Assembly: GCA_944392205.1 (NCBI GenBank)
Contig: CALXVV010000017.1
Span: 1-34,767, forward strand
Source of the DNA: an uncultured Alphaproteobacteria bacterium
Lineage (GTDB): Bacteria; Pseudomonadota; Alphaproteobacteria; RF32; CAG-239
Direction: 5' to 3'
Length of the DNA: 34,767 nucleotides
The position numbers were made by a program, and so were the translations under genes. The notes under the pieces are model-generated. The model saw only the letters and a program-made list of their open reading frames with translations, was not told where the DNA came from and made no database searches. Below, in pieces: positions 1 to 8,577 of the stretch; within the stretch, counting starts at the first letter, position 1; every line of letters starts with the position of its first letter.

Positions 1-178
1 AAAGTCCATTTCGGCAGTTTGATTTTTTTGGTAAACTTAATTTTCCGACCCGAAAACGCCCTCGCAGAGCGGGCTGTCCAAAATAATCAAAGTATCCGTA
101 CAAATAAAACCGGTCGTTAAATTACAATTTTCTTTACCCATAGCAAATTTTACATGTAAATTCAAGCTCTTTCTAGAC

Positions 179-219
179 GAAAGCTCCCAGTTTGCAAAAA
201 CGAGGAGCTTTCCTTTTTT
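179..219 (+). terminator. intrinsic terminator, left edge
   Basis: A 9-bp stem (GAAAGCTCC at 179-187 with GGAGCTTTC at 204-212) is followed by a run of T on the plus strand (214-219). The T run faces right, so it best serves a plus-strand gene entering from the left. A plus-strand frame open from base 1 ends at a TAA at 118-120 and could be that gene's tail, but I do not recognise its 39 residues. The stem may also protect the end of secA from the other side. I see nothing else in 1-234. Confidence 0.6.
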
Positions 220-234
220 AGCCTTATATCTGGC

Positions 235-2961
235 TTATACCTGGCCGTGGCAGTGTTTATATTTCTTGCCGCTGCCGCAAGGACATAAGTCGTTTCTGGC
301 AACTTTGCCCCAAGTGGCCGGATTGTTGGGATCAATCTCCCCCTTGCTGTATTGGAACGGGGTTTGTTTCTCTTCTGCCTCCGCCGCCTGAGAACGACCT
401 CCGACCAAAGATGTTGGGCTCTCGTGAATGGCTTGAACATTCTTGTGTTTGGGAGCCTGATTTTCTACCTCATTGGCATCTTTATTTTGAATAACCGTAC
501 GCAACAATATAAATGTTACCTTCTCGCCCAACTGATTCAGCATATCTGAAAACAGATTGAAGGCCTCTTTCTTGTACTCATTCAACGGGTCTTTCTGCCC
601 GTAGGCGCGCAAAACAATGGTGTGGCGCATGTAGTCCAATGTGGCAATATGGTCTTTCCACAAAGCATCTAACTCTTGGAGCAGAATTGATTTTTCTACC
701 AAATGCACAATCTCTGTCGGAACAGAAGCATTCTTCTCGGCAACGCTGGCGTCTATCGCCTCTATTACCTTCTCTACCAGTTTTTCGCTCTCCATCTCAT
801 CTTCTGCAGCCCACTCTTTTATCGGCAAGTCAACACCCGACAAACGTGCCAGATCTTGTCTTATCTCTTCTGTCGGCCATTCTTTGGGAGATGAGCCATA
901 CATAATCCGATTGTAAATGATTGAACGAAGCTGGTCATGACGCATGTCCGTGATGGTTTCTGAGACATCATCTGCCTCCATCAGCTCACGGCGCTGCTCG
1001 TAGATAACCTTTCTTTGGTCATTCATAACATTATCGTATTTCAGCAAATTCTTACGGATATCAAAGTTGCGCTCTTCAACCTTTTGCTGGGCTTTTTCCA
1101 GAGCCTTGCTTATCCACGGGTGGACAAGCGCTTCACCTTCCGGCAGGCCTAAGCGTTGGAGCATGACACTCATCCGCTCGGAGCCAAATATTCTCATCAA
1201 ATCATCTTCCAAAGAGAGGAAGAATTTTGAAGTACCCGGATCTCCCTGGCGCCCTGAACGTCCGCGCAACTGGTTGTCTATGCGGCGGCTTTCGTGGCGC
1301 TCGGTGCCCAAAATATATAAGCCTCCCGCTGCTTTAACCTTCTCTTTATCAGCCTCAACTTCGGCTTTTATCTTCTCCCTTAAGGCTGCTATTTCTTCTT
1401 CACTCTCGTCACCTTTCAGCTCAGCTTTCAAACGCATATCAACGTTACCGCCGAGTTGAATATCGGTTCCGCGGCCGGCCATGTTGGTGGCTATGGTAAT
1501 GGCGCCAGATACACCGGCTTGGGCGACAATAGCGGCCTCACGCTCGTGGTGGCGGGCATTCAAAACCTCAAACTTGACATCGCTGGCCTTGCGCAACAAA
1601 TCTGCCACCAACTCAGATTTCTCAATTGATGTGGTACCAACCAACACCGGCTGACCTTTTGCATGGCATTCCAGGATGGTCTTGATGATGGCATTATACT
1701 TCTCTTTCTCGGTCCGATAAATTTCATCGTGCAAATCTTGACGCTGAACCGGACGATTGGTCGGAATCTCTACACAAGTCAAATTATAAATATCATTAAA
1801 CTCGGCTTCTTCCGTCATGGCCGTACCGGTCATACCTGCAAGCTTGGGATACAAGCGGAAGTAGTTTTGGAAAGTAATTGATGCCAAAGTCTGGTTCTCG
1901 GATTGAATCGGCACCCCCTCTTTAGCTTCTATGGCCTGGTGCAAACCATCTGAATAGCGGCGCCCTTCCATCATACGCCCCGTGAACTCATCTATAATCA
2001 CGACTTTGTTGTTTTTGACAATGTAGTCGACATCGCGAGTATACATCTTGTGCGCACGCAGGGCTTGGTTAACGTGGTGAACCAAACTTACATTGGCAAT
2101 ATCATACAGCCCGCCTTCCTTAATCAGGCCGACTTCTTTTAATAAGGCTTCAATATGGGTCATGCCGGCTTCCGTCAAGGTAACGGATTTGGCTTTTTCA
2201 TCTTTTTCGTAGTCGCCTTCTACCAACTGCGGAATAATTTTGTTGACCAATATATATTTCTCTGAGCTATCTTCTGCCGCACCGGAAATAATCAGCGGCG
2301 TTCTCGCCTCATCAATCAAAATAGAATCGACCTCGTCCACGATTGCATAGTTAAACGGACGTTGGACCATGTCTGAAAGGCGAAACTTCATGTTATCGCG
2401 CAGATAGTCAAAACCTAATTCATTGTTGGTGGCATAGATGATATCACAATTATAGGCCGCGCGGCGCTCTTCATCATTTTTCTCGTGAACAATGTAATCT
2501 ACCGTCAGGCCCAAAAATCTATATACCTGTCCCATCCACTCGGCGTCACGACGTGCCAAGTAGTCATTGACCGTTACAATATGGACACCTTTGCCTTCCA
2601 AGGCATTTAGATATGCTGCCAAGGTTGCCACCAATGTTTTTCCTTCACCGGTTTTCATCTCGGCAATTTGGCCCCGATGCAGTACAATACCGCCAATCAG
2701 CTGAACGTCATAGTGACGTTGCCCTAATGTTCTCTTGGCGGCCTCTCTTACAACCGCAAAGGCTTCGGGCAAGAGCTCGTCTAGTGTTTCCCCTTCTTTA
2801 ATTCTTTTTCTGAACTCATCGGTTTTGGCCTTGAGTTCTTCATCACTCAGCGGGGTAATTGTCGGCTCTAATGAATTGATTTTATCTACGATTTTGTACA
2901 GTCTTTTTATATAACGGTCATTGGCACTGCCAAAAAGTTTGCGCGCAAGGCTACCTATCAT
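235..2961 (-). CDS. secA: preprotein translocase ATPase SecA
   Basis: SecA is the ATP-driven motor that pushes unfolded preproteins through the SecYEG channel at the inner membrane. The protein has 908 residues, close to the usual 900. Visible features are the Walker A motif MKTGEGKT near residue 103, the DEAD-type Walker B IVDEVDS near 207 followed by ILIDEARTP, the second motor-domain signature [10 protein letters not shown], and the C-terminal zinc finger [14 protein letters not shown] that binds SecB and lipid. The ATG at 2961 is preceded by AAGGAA. The gene stands alone and diverges from the parvulin gene, so the two secretion-related genes share one intergenic region. Confidence 0.98.
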   Translation of the reverse strand: MIGSLARKLFGSANDRYIKRLYKIVDKINSLEPTITPLSDEELKAKTDEFRKRIKEGETLDELLPEAFAVVREAAKRTLGQRHYDVQLIGGIVLHRGQIAEMKTGEGKTLVATLAAYLNALEGKGVHIVTVNDYLARRDAEWMGQVYRFLGLTVDYIVHEKNDEERRAAYNCDIIYATNNELGFDYLRDNMKFRLSDMVQRPFNYAIVDEVDSILIDEARTPLIISGAAEDSSEKYILVNKIIPQLVEGDYEKDEKAKSVTLTEAGMTHIEALLKEVGLIKEGGLYDIANVSLVHHVNQALRAHKMYTRDVDYIVKNNKVVIIDEFTGRMMEGRRYSDGLHQAIEAKEGVPIQSENQTLASITFQNYFRLYPKLAGMTGTAMTEEAEFNDIYNLTCVEIPTNRPVQRQDLHDEIYRTEKEKYNAIIKTILECHAKGQPVLVGTTSIEKSELVADLLRKASDVKFEVLNARHHEREAAIVAQAGVSGAITIATNMAGRGTDIQLGGNVDMRLKAELKGDESEEEIAALREKIKAEVEADKEKVKAAGGLYILGTERHESRRIDNQLRGRSGRQGDPGTSKFFLSLEDDLMRIFGSERMSVMLQRLGLPEGEALVHPWISKALEKAQQKVEERNFDIRKNLLKYDNVMNDQRKVIYEQRRELMEADDVSETITDMRHDQLRSIIYNRIMYGSSPKEWPTEEIRQDLARLSGVDLPIKEWAAEDEMESEKLVEKVIEAIDASVAEKNASVPTEIVHLVEKSILLQELDALWKDHIATLDYMRHTIVLRAYGQKDPLNEYKKEAFNLFSDMLNQLGEKVTFILLRTVIQNKDANEVENQAPKHKNVQAIHESPTSLVGGRSQAAEAEEKQTPFQYSKGEIDPNNPATWGKVARNDLCPCGSGKKYKHCHGQV

Positions 2962-3000
2962 TTTACTAATATTCCTTATTCTAACTTATTAATTAGTCTA

Positions 3001-3029
3001 CATTTAGTGTTTTATTGCCAAGAAGTCAA
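3001..3029 (-). promoter_or_regulatory. candidate secA promoter
   Basis: On the minus strand TTGACT (3024-3029) is followed after 17 bases by TAAATG (3001-3006), a fair sigma-70 match about 40 bases ahead of the secA start. It was found by eye only. Confidence 0.4.
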
Positions 3030-3067
3030 TAGATTGATACAAAGTTATAAACGCTCTTAAAAAAAAG

Positions 3068-3097
3068 TTGGAATATTTGCTTATTTTATTATATAAA
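3068..3097 (+). promoter_or_regulatory. candidate parvulin-gene promoter
   Basis: TTGGAA (3068-3073) and TATAAA (3092-3097) are 18 bases apart, about 36 bases ahead of the parvulin start, in a very AT-rich stretch. The -10 is good and the -35 moderate. Confidence 0.4.
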
Positions 3098-3132
3098 CTT
3101 AGCAGAATGCAATTTCTTATAAGGAGATGATT

Positions 3133-3960
3133 ATGATGAACAAAAATTATGCCGTTTTGGCTTTGAGCGGAGCTTTGCTCCTTAGCGTTTCTCAAGCTTG
3201 GGCAGAAGGAAAAGACGGAATCGCCGCCACGGTTAACGGCAAAAATATTACTGTTGCCGAAATTCGCGATGCCTATAATATGAACCCGGCGATTAAAGCT
3301 AAGGTTCCTTTCGGCGACTTCTATGAGAAAACTTTGGATGTTTTTGTTGATGGCGAGCTCGTCTACCAGGCCGCAGTTGAAAGCAAGGTCACCGAATCTG
3401 CTGACTATAAAAAACAACTTAAGGCCATGCAGGAAGAGCTGGCCAGAAAAGTGTATATTGAACAACAAGTGGATAAGTTGGTTAATGATGAGCAGCTCAA
3501 AAAAGTCTATGCCGACTATAAAAAATCTTTCAAATCCGAAAAAGAGGTCAAGGCTAAGCACATCTTGGTTGATAGCGAGGCCAAAGCCAAGGAAGTTATC
3601 GCAAAACTAAATAAAGGCGGAAATTTTGATAAACTCGCTAAAGAATATTCCAAAGAACCCGCCGATCTCGGCTATTTTCCCAAAGAGGCCATGGTGCCTG
3701 AGTTTGCCGATGCAGCCTTTGCCCTCAAAAAAGGTACATATTCCAAAAAACCGGTCAAGACTCAGTTCGGCTACCATGTTATCATGGTTGAAGACACCAG
3801 GGATTCTAAACCGTTGACTTATGAAAAGATTAAGCCTCAGCTTAAGGCTATGCTGGCTCAGGGAGCTATCGGAAAGGTTATCGGGGATGCTAGCAAAAAT
3901 GCTAAGGTTACTAAGTATGACCTCAAAGGTAAAACCATTACCGCTCCGGTACAAAAATAG
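3133..3960 (+). CDS. secreted parvulin-type peptidyl-prolyl isomerase
   Basis: A PpiC/PrsA/SurA-like chaperone that should isomerise prolyl bonds in proteins folding in the periplasm. The N-terminus is a signal peptide (MMNKNYAV, a hydrophobic core, then QAWA before EGKDG). A helical SurA-like region follows to about residue 135. The parvulin domain runs from about 140 (VKAKHILVDSEAKA) through DLGYFPKEAMVPEFADAAF to FGYHVIMVEDTR. AAGGAG at 3121-3126 is too close to the first in-frame ATG (3127), so ATG 3133 is chosen; ATG 3136 is also possible. It diverges from secA, a sensible pairing because its clients arrive through Sec. A terminator follows directly. Confidence 0.93.
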   Translation: MMNKNYAVLALSGALLLSVSQAWAEGKDGIAATVNGKNITVAEIRDAYNMNPAIKAKVPFGDFYEKTLDVFVDGELVYQAAVESKVTESADYKKQLKAMQEELARKVYIEQQVDKLVNDEQLKKVYADYKKSFKSEKEVKAKHILVDSEAKAKEVIAKLNKGGNFDKLAKEYSKEPADLGYFPKEAMVPEFADAAFALKKGTYSKKPVKTQFGYHVIMVEDTRDSKPLTYEKIKPQLKAMLAQGAIGKVIGDASKNAKVTKYDLKGKTITAPVQK

Positions 3961-3974
3961 ACATCTCCTGCTAA

Positions 3975-4010
3975 AGAGCCGCCCTCCTCGGGCGGTTCTT
4001 TTTATTTTTT
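3975..4010 (+). terminator. terminator after the parvulin gene
   Basis: The stem AGAGCCGCCC (3975-3984) pairs with GGGCGGTTCT (3991-4000, one G-U pair) and is followed by a T-rich run. Its tail overlaps the stop codon of the converging gene at 4002. Confidence 0.85.
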
Positions 4011-4403
4011 CTTTCTGATGATTTCTAGTTGTTTTTGCTTGATATAATCTCGGCGAATTTCAGGCATTCCCTCTTTTTGCAGATAGTCATTGAAAATATT
4101 TTGAATGTCTTGCGCATATTTTTTTCGGGAAATTGCAATATTGGCCATGTTATAAGCCGCTGCCTTAAAAATCTGATCATCATCAACCTGCAGCTGTTCT
4201 GCTAAGCTCAAATACGGCGGAGTGAAAGTGTCTTTTCGCTTCATTATACTGAAGTCATAAGAGCTTTTTTGAATCTTTTGCGCTATCTTTTCTGATATCT
4301 CATTATCCTTGGGGCGGCCTCGCCAAATGATGTTACGCCCGGTTTTGGCTACCAGAGATTTTATCTTGCTTAAAATTCCTTTTTTCTTTTTCAGCTCTTC
4401 CAT
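4002..4403 (-). CDS. small basic protein, unknown
   Basis: I do not recognise this 133-residue protein. It is highly charged, with lysine clusters at both ends (MEELKKKKG at the start, IIRKKK at the end), no signal peptide and no membrane segment, and is predicted helical throughout. GAGGAG lies just upstream of the ATG at 4403, and codon use resembles the neighbours, so it is probably a real gene. It converges on the parvulin gene and its stop lies in that gene's terminator. It is followed on the same strand, after a 68-base gap, by no obvious operon partner. Confidence 0.7.
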   Translation of the reverse strand: MEELKKKKGILSKIKSLVAKTGRNIIWRGRPKDNEISEKIAQKIQKSSYDFSIMKRKDTFTPPYLSLAEQLQVDDDQIFKAAAYNMANIAISRKKYAQDIQNIFNDYLQKEGMPEIRRDYIKQKQLEIIRKKK

Positions 4404-4471
4404 TGTTCTCTCCTCTTATCCCTGCCAGGGTAATACAACGGCCCTTAAAATTCCGCTAACAAATATCATTT

Positions 4472-4873
4472 TTACTTTTTTGTTTTATAGTCCGTCCATA
4501 GCTCTTCAATGTAGCTCCAAAAGCTCTGTTTTTCTTCACAGGTTTTGGTTTTGTCGTTCCACTCCCCTCCATTTCTCTCACATTCTTTTTCTTGCTGGTG
4601 CGTATATTCATAATAAAAATAGGCGCTGCCGCCAAGCAAAATCAACAGCATCAATATAATCAACATATGTTTGGCAATAAACCAAAACATCCATAATGCC
4701 AAAACACCAAAGGCTGTCAGCTTGTCAAGCAAGGTGCCGTCAAATGCATAGGCTTTTAGGCCAAAGTATAAAAGTAATACCAATAAAACTGTATTAATCG
4801 GAGATTTTAGGGCTGACAATACAATACGTTTCAATAAACCTGGTTTGTTTTCCGCTTCTTTATTTTCGCTCAT
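4472..4873 (-). CDS. membrane protein with Cys-Trp-Cys loop
   Basis: The family is unknown. The chosen ATG at 4873 (MSENKEAENK) has AAGGAGG upstream; a longer frame from 4969 lacks this and reads less like protein. The 133 residues have two or three hydrophobic helices (about 27-44, 55-66 and 69-88) followed by a polar tail. The tail contains C98 and C112 in the spacing C-x3-G-G-x-W-x6-C (CERNGGEWNDKTKTC), which looks like a small disulfide loop outside the cytoplasm. The same spacing occurs in a prophage accessory protein at 18144-18557. Its two upstream neighbours on this strand are tRNA-Asp and its terminator, so it probably has its own promoter. Confidence 0.75.
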   Translation of the reverse strand: MSENKEAENKPGLLKRIVLSALKSPINTVLLVLLLYFGLKAYAFDGTLLDKLTAFGVLALWMFWFIAKHMLIILMLLILLGGSAYFYYEYTHQQEKECERNGGEWNDKTKTCEEKQSFWSYIEELWTDYKTKK

Positions 4874-5058
4874 TGCCACCCTCCTTGTCTTTGTTGGTAA
4901 TGATAGTTGCTTTAGGTTCTTTTGGCAAGGAAAAAACTGTTGATTTGAGGTGGTAGAGGTTTGTTGCATATGGACTTTATTGCCGCGTGAGGTTTCCGAG
5001 ATTTTACAGCCGCACGACCGAGGTCGCTCCTTCTCGCCTCAAAAATATCTTTAAAACT

Positions 5059-5086
5059 AAAGAGCCGTCTCTTTCGACGGCTCTTT
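5059..5086 (-). terminator. terminator of tRNA-Asp
   Basis: An 11-bp perfect stem (AAAGAGCCGTC at 5059-5069 with GACGGCTCTTT at 5076-5086) lies just past the tRNA 3' end. The minus-strand T run is interrupted. Between this and 4873 I see only short GC-rich inverted repeats around 4990-5040 and no gene. Confidence 0.65.
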
Positions 5087-5091
5087 ACAAA

Positions 5092-5168
5092 TGGCGGGAG
5101 TGACGAGGCTCGAACTCGCGACCTCCTGCGTGACAGGCAGGCGCTCTAACCAACTGAGCTACACCCCC
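5092..5168 (-). tRNA. tRNA-Asp (anticodon GTC)
   Basis: On the minus strand the 77 bases fold as a complete cloverleaf. The acceptor GGGGGTG pairs with CACTCCC (one G-U), the anticodon stem CCTGC/GCAGG encloses CTGTCAC with anticodon GTC, and the T loop GTTCGAGCC is present. The CCA end is encoded (5092-5094). Confidence 0.97.
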
Positions 5169-5181
5169 TCGGGCGTTTTCT

Positions 5182-5210
5182 CTTATAAACAACAAAAATT
5201 ATAAAAGCAA
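5182..5210 (-). promoter_or_regulatory. tRNA-Asp promoter
   Basis: On the minus strand TTGCTT (5205-5210) and TATAAG (5182-5187) are separated by 17 bases, ending 13 bases before the mature tRNA 5' end. The remaining bases to 5388 are very AT-rich and should hold the divergent promoter of the M23 gene, which I could not pin down. Confidence 0.6.
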
Positions 5211-5388
5211 GCTTTTTTTTCATTTTTATTTATATTTTTTTCATAACTTGTTATTACTATGTTGTTTATACACATAACCTCTACAAAACGCTTTATATTT
5301 TTGTGGGGGAGAGTTATATTGCAGAGATGAATTTTAAATTGCAGGAATAACGGCTATGCCAAACCTACATATTTTAAAAGGAAAATTT

Positions 5389-6804
5389 ATGCAAATATTA
5401 AAATATTTGAAAGTAAATCTTAAGCATAAAAATCGCCAAAAAGTCATAACCATCGGTTATGCCGTGGCCGTTACTTTTGCTTTTATTCTCTCTCTTACAA
5501 ATAATCAGGTGGAAGCCTCCGTTTCTAAAGAAGAGCGTCTTGACTACCTGATGATTGAAAATAATGTTGTTAATAACCTCTCTGACCCGCAAACCATATA
5601 TCCGGAAGATTCTGTTGACAACATTAAGTCCCTCTTCTCTATGGTCAGCTCGCTCGTAAGCCAAAAAGATGTTGATAGGGAAATCACTGTTCAAAAGGGT
5701 GATACCCTCATCTCTATCTTGAGTGATCTTGGTTTGGATCGTGAGCAGGCTAATGATGTCTTCTATGCTTTGGAAGATTATTATGATCCGCGGGATTTGC
5801 GCGCAGGTCAAAAACTCTCTGCAAATGTCACCGTTAACAATCGTTCTCAGGAAATTGTTCAATTTAACAGCCTCACCATTGAGCCTACGGTTGGAGAAAG
5901 AATCGTTGCCGCTCTTGATGAAAACGGGCAAGTGCAAATTTCTAAGGCTAAAGATGAACTTATAGAAGAGGTCAACAGCGCCTCCGGCTCCATTGACGGA
6001 CTTATCTCTACCGCTATGCGCAACAAAGGTGTGCCGAATCGTGTTGTTAATAATTTTGTTGCCATCTTTAACTATGCCGTCGATTTTCGCAGAGATATAA
6101 GAAAAGGTGATCGCTTCGAGATTATCTATGAAAACTATATTGATAAAAACGGCGAAATGGTGAAATCCGGTAATATTCTCTATGCTGCACTCATTCTCCG
6201 TAAAGATAAAATTGCCATGTATCGTTTCAAAGACAAAAAAGGCAATGTGGATTATTACACCGAAAAAGGGCAGGCTCTGAAAAAGACTTTGGATAAAAAA
6301 CCATTGGCTTTCAGAAATGCCAGAATATCTTCTCCCTTCGGCAAGAGATATCACCCGATTTTGAAACAAACTAAAATCCACTGGGGTATTGACTATGCTG
6401 CTCCAAGAGGTACGAAAATTTTTGCCGGCGGTGATGGTGTCGTCCAAGTTGCAAAATACAATGGTTCTTACGGTAATTATGTAAAAATCAGACACAACTC
6501 CGAATTCTCAACCGCCTATGGGCATATGCAACGTATTGCCAAAGGAATTAGACCCGGTGTTAGAGTTAAGCAAGGACAAGTTATCGGCTATGTCGGTAGC
6601 ACCGGCCGCTCCACGGGGCCTCACCTGCACTATGAAGTGGTTCAAAACGGACGCCGCGTAAATCCGAGGACCATCAGAGCCGCTACGGGAGAGAACCTCA
6701 AAGGTGCCGATCTTAAAAACTTCAAAAAAGTTGTGGCCGATTTGCAGACATCTTACAAATCGATGTTTGCTCAAAGTAAAGAACCTAAAATGGCTAAAAA
6801 GTAA
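5389..6804 (+). CDS. membrane-anchored M23 (LytM-type) murein endopeptidase
   Basis: A probable DD-endopeptidase that cuts peptidoglycan cross-links during growth or division, acting in the periplasm. Residues about 20-38 form a signal anchor. A LysM/OapA-like region follows (VQKGDTLISILSDLGL, near residue 95), then a mixed linker domain. The M23 domain starts near 314 (SSPFGKRYHPILKQTKIHWG), with zinc ligands in HWGID and HLHYE (near 412) and TAYGHM between them, so the catalytic set looks intact. ATG 5389 has AAGGA at good spacing; ATG 5356 (11 residues longer) has a weaker AGGA and is the alternative. The layout matches the MepM/ShyA-like group. It ends at the host-prophage border. Confidence 0.93.
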   Translation: MQILKYLKVNLKHKNRQKVITIGYAVAVTFAFILSLTNNQVEASVSKEERLDYLMIENNVVNNLSDPQTIYPEDSVDNIKSLFSMVSSLVSQKDVDREITVQKGDTLISILSDLGLDREQANDVFYALEDYYDPRDLRAGQKLSANVTVNNRSQEIVQFNSLTIEPTVGERIVAALDENGQVQISKAKDELIEEVNSASGSIDGLISTAMRNKGVPNRVVNNFVAIFNYAVDFRRDIRKGDRFEIIYENYIDKNGEMVKSGNILYAALILRKDKIAMYRFKDKKGNVDYYTEKGQALKKTLDKKPLAFRNARISSPFGKRYHPILKQTKIHWGIDYAAPRGTKIFAGGDGVVQVAKYNGSYGNYVKIRHNSEFSTAYGHMQRIAKGIRPGVRVKQGQVIGYVGSTGRSTGPHLHYEVVQNGRRVNPRTIRAATGENLKGADLKNFKKVVADLQTSYKSMFAQSKEPKMAKK

Positions 6805-6809
6805 ACCGA

Positions 6810-6838
6810 AAAGCCCTCACTTTTGTGAGGGCTTTTTT
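6810..6838 (+). terminator. bidirectional terminator at the prophage left border
   Basis: The stem AAAGCCCTCAC (6810-6820) pairs with GTGAGGGCTTT, followed by a T run on the plus strand. Read on the minus strand it also ends in TTTT, so it can close both the M23 gene and the leftward phage operon. Confidence 0.9.
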
Positions 6839-6840
6839 TA

Positions 6841-7440
6841 TTATCTTATCATCCACATTCCAAAACCAAAGACAAAACCTGTGGCCAGTTCTGCCCATTT
6901 GACAGGTTTATTGAGCCATTCCGGAGCATTTTCCAACAACCAGCTTTCTCTTTCGCCAAGACTGTGGCAAAAGGCATAAATTGGGCTGACACTCAGACCT
7001 ATGAGCAAAATCCGCCAATCCAGTAAAGCCATTGGCACCAGTGGGCATGTGTAGCGCAAAGCCATATATACAAAGTCATAGGCAAAGCCGTATTTTCTCT
7101 TTGGCAAAAGCCAATCGCATACTAAGTGATACCACCTTTCATTATACCTATCAATCGCTGAAACAGAAGGATTTTCATCGCGACCGATATCAAAGCAGGC
7201 GCCATGGCCACGGCTCCAAAACTGCGCATATAAATACACGGCAAAAACCATTGCCAGTAACCAATTCAACCAGCTATCCAATCGATATAAAAAAATCGGC
7301 ATCATTAAAAAGATACCGATTATTGCTTGCAGGCCTCTGCTTTCCAGCCATTTATATTTATTGGCAAAACCACCGCCAAACCAACGCCGCCAAAAGCCCA
7401 TTATCACGCCATATAATATAGCAAACAAAACATTTATCAT
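6841..7440 (-). CDS. phage multi-pass membrane protein
   Basis: A 199-residue integral membrane protein of unknown function with about five or six hydrophobic segments (near 1-18, 38-52, 58-76, 120-137, 141-158 and 180-197). Between segments 3 and 4 lies a polar stretch with SRGHGACFDIGRDENPS, and an ERWYHLVCDW motif follows. It starts at 7440 within the end of the endolysin gene (ATGA overlap), so it is translated with the lysis genes and closes the late operon. Possible roles are a holin-like pore, an antiholin or a superinfection-exclusion protein; nothing in the sequence decides between them. Confidence 0.75.
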   Translation of the reverse strand: MINVLFAILYGVIMGFWRRWFGGGFANKYKWLESRGLQAIIGIFLMMPIFLYRLDSWLNWLLAMVFAVYLYAQFWSRGHGACFDIGRDENPSVSAIDRYNERWYHLVCDWLLPKRKYGFAYDFVYMALRYTCPLVPMALLDWRILLIGLSVSPIYAFCHSLGERESWLLENAPEWLNKPVKWAELATGFVFGFGMWMIR

Positions 7441-7907
7441 ATTTCAAACCTCCCTGTTTCTATTGTTTTGGCTATTCTTTGAGCACGGCGGCCAACTTCT
7501 TTGGCGTATTGTGAGGCCAAACACTCCACCGCCGCCTGACGATAATTGCCAACGCCTAAAAACGCCATCATCTTCTTAAAACCAAGCAGTCTTTTTATTC
7601 CCATATTAAAGGCCATATCCATCAGCGCATATTGCCGCTCGTCGTCCAGCTTTTTCCAAAACGGAATATGTTTCTCGCACTCGACCACAACCCGATTGAT
7701 GTCGTGACGAAGCAAAAAAAAGGCGGCCTCTTTTGTGATACCGTGCCGCCAATCGCCGATGACTTTTTCCTCTTCCGGGGTAATGGGATTGTCATCTAAA
7801 TTTCTCCCTACCCCTATGGTTTGTTTGCCTTTGGTACAAAAATAAGGCTGCAACCTCACCCCCTCGTGCATCGCCAAGCGCTCGGAGGCTTTTCTTATTT
7901 CTATCAT
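7437..7907 (-). CDS. phage endolysin, GH24 lysozyme
   Basis: A muramidase that cleaves the glycan strands of peptidoglycan to free progeny phage. The 156 residues match the T4/P22 lysozyme length. The catalytic region reads HEGVRLQPYFCTKGKQTIGV, giving E15, C24 and T30 in the spacing E-8-C-5-T. In T4 lysozyme the middle residue is Asp, but Cys is an accepted variant in this family. There is no N-terminal signal or SAR segment, so export depends on a holin. Its ends overlap both neighbours by 4 bases. The spanin genes of the same pathway lie 3 kb upstream in the operon. Confidence 0.95.
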   Translation of the reverse strand: MIEIRKASERLAMHEGVRLQPYFCTKGKQTIGVGRNLDDNPITPEEEKVIGDWRHGITKEAAFFLLRHDINRVVVECEKHIPFWKKLDDERQYALMDMAFNMGIKRLLGFKKMMAFLGVGNYRQAAVECLASQYAKEVGRRAQRIAKTIETGRFEI

Positions 7908-8149
7908 TGCAGGCGCCTCCCTCTCTTCTCATCAAAAATCAGGTCAAGCCTTGTTTTTAGCTCAGTTAAGATAACCGTGTTCTTATCCAAAACCTGCGAA
8001 ATGGCATCAAACTTGGTCAGAGCATTTGTCGAGGCTTGCTCCAGAGATTTAACCCGACTTTCGATGCTGCCTTGCCAGTGGCCAAGGCGGACAAAGTTCA
8101 TAAAAACTCCGGCCAAGGCTGCCAGGCCTGCTATCAATCCCCAATCCAT
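7904..8149 (-). CDS. small phage membrane protein, holin or accessory candidate
   Basis: An 81-residue protein with one N-terminal hydrophobic segment (DWGLIAGLAALAGVFMNFV) followed by a long helical tail with heptad character (about 30-75) and a basic end (KRGRRLQ). The ATG at 8149 has AAGGAG eight bases upstream; a GTG at 8158 is too close to it. Its end overlaps the endolysin start by 4 bases, the usual place for a holin or lysis accessory protein. A one-segment protein with a coiled coil could also be an inner-membrane spanin-like or XhlA-like factor. The assignment is from position and topology only. Confidence 0.7.
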   Translation of the reverse strand: MDWGLIAGLAALAGVFMNFVRLGHWQGSIESRVKSLEQASTNALTKFDAISQVLDKNTVILTELKTRLDLIFDEKRGRRLQ

Positions 8150-8565
8150 TGGCCCCACTCCTTGAAACTCATGACCCCAATTTCCGGAAAACCTTCCATT
8201 GCCGGAAGATCTCTTAAATACTGCCGATATTGCTTATAAAGCTCCCTCTGGTCTTCACTGATAGGAAAATCTGGCAGCATATACACATCGGTTGCCTTCA
8301 ATATAACATCACGCTCTGCTCGTTTGCTTTCTGCTTTTTGCTCTGAGGTGAGCATACTAATTATGCGTTCATTAATTTCTGATTTTTTGCGAACTTTGTA
8401 ATGATCCTCAAAACAATCAATTGCATACTCTCCGCTCTCGTGACATTTGCTGTTTACAAAATTAAAAATTTCTTCGTATTCTTCGGCTGTGTGCTCTCTA
8501 TCTCCGTTAAAATAATTATCAAACGGTACATCAAAATTTTGCCAATCAAAATCTTTATCAATCAT
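8134..8565 (-). CDS. phage tail-assembly chaperone-like protein
   Basis: 143 residues. The C-terminal half carries the pattern seen in tail-fibre assembly chaperones: RDVILKATDVYMLPDFPIS followed by LYKQYRQYLRDLP (about residues 84-118), comparable to the familiar TDW..LPD.P...W..YRQ.LRDLP. The N-terminal half is acidic (DFDWQNFDVPFDNYFNGDRE) and not recognised. It lies directly after the tail fibre gene, where such chaperones are normally found, and would help the fibre fold or trimerise. AAGGAG precedes the ATG at 8565. Confidence 0.8.
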   Translation of the reverse strand: MIDKDFDWQNFDVPFDNYFNGDREHTAEEYEEIFNFVNSKCHESGEYAIDCFEDHYKVRKKSEINERIISMLTSEQKAESKRAERDVILKATDVYMLPDFPISEDQRELYKQYRQYLRDLPAMEGFPEIGVMSFKEWGQWIGD

Positions 8566-8577
8566 TACTTCTTCTCC

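Noticed and set aside
1..120. Plus-strand frame open from base 1 to a TAA at 118-120
   Set aside because: Only 39 codons with no recognisable motif and no start in view. It could be the end of a real gene, as the terminator at 179-219 hints, but cannot be supported.
3004..3561. 185-codon minus-strand frame opposite the parvulin gene
   Set aside because: It would overlap the signal peptide of a confident secreted gene, and its Phe/Leu-rich translation is typical of antisense to Lys-rich coding DNA.
4874..4969. Longer start (ATG 4969) for the membrane protein at 4472
   Set aside because: The extra 32 residues are not protein-like, and the ATG at 4873 has a near-perfect AAGGAGG at good spacing.
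5398..6495. 365-codon open frame antisense to the M23 gene
   Set aside because: It lies opposite a clear, well-started gene with full catalytic motifs, and its translation matches no domain order. It is a composition shadow.
6805..6841. Possible left attachment site matching the tRNA-Thr 3' end
   Set aside because: I compared the border with the tRNA-Thr sequence and found only a TAAACCG match, too short and matching the 5' part of the tRNA.
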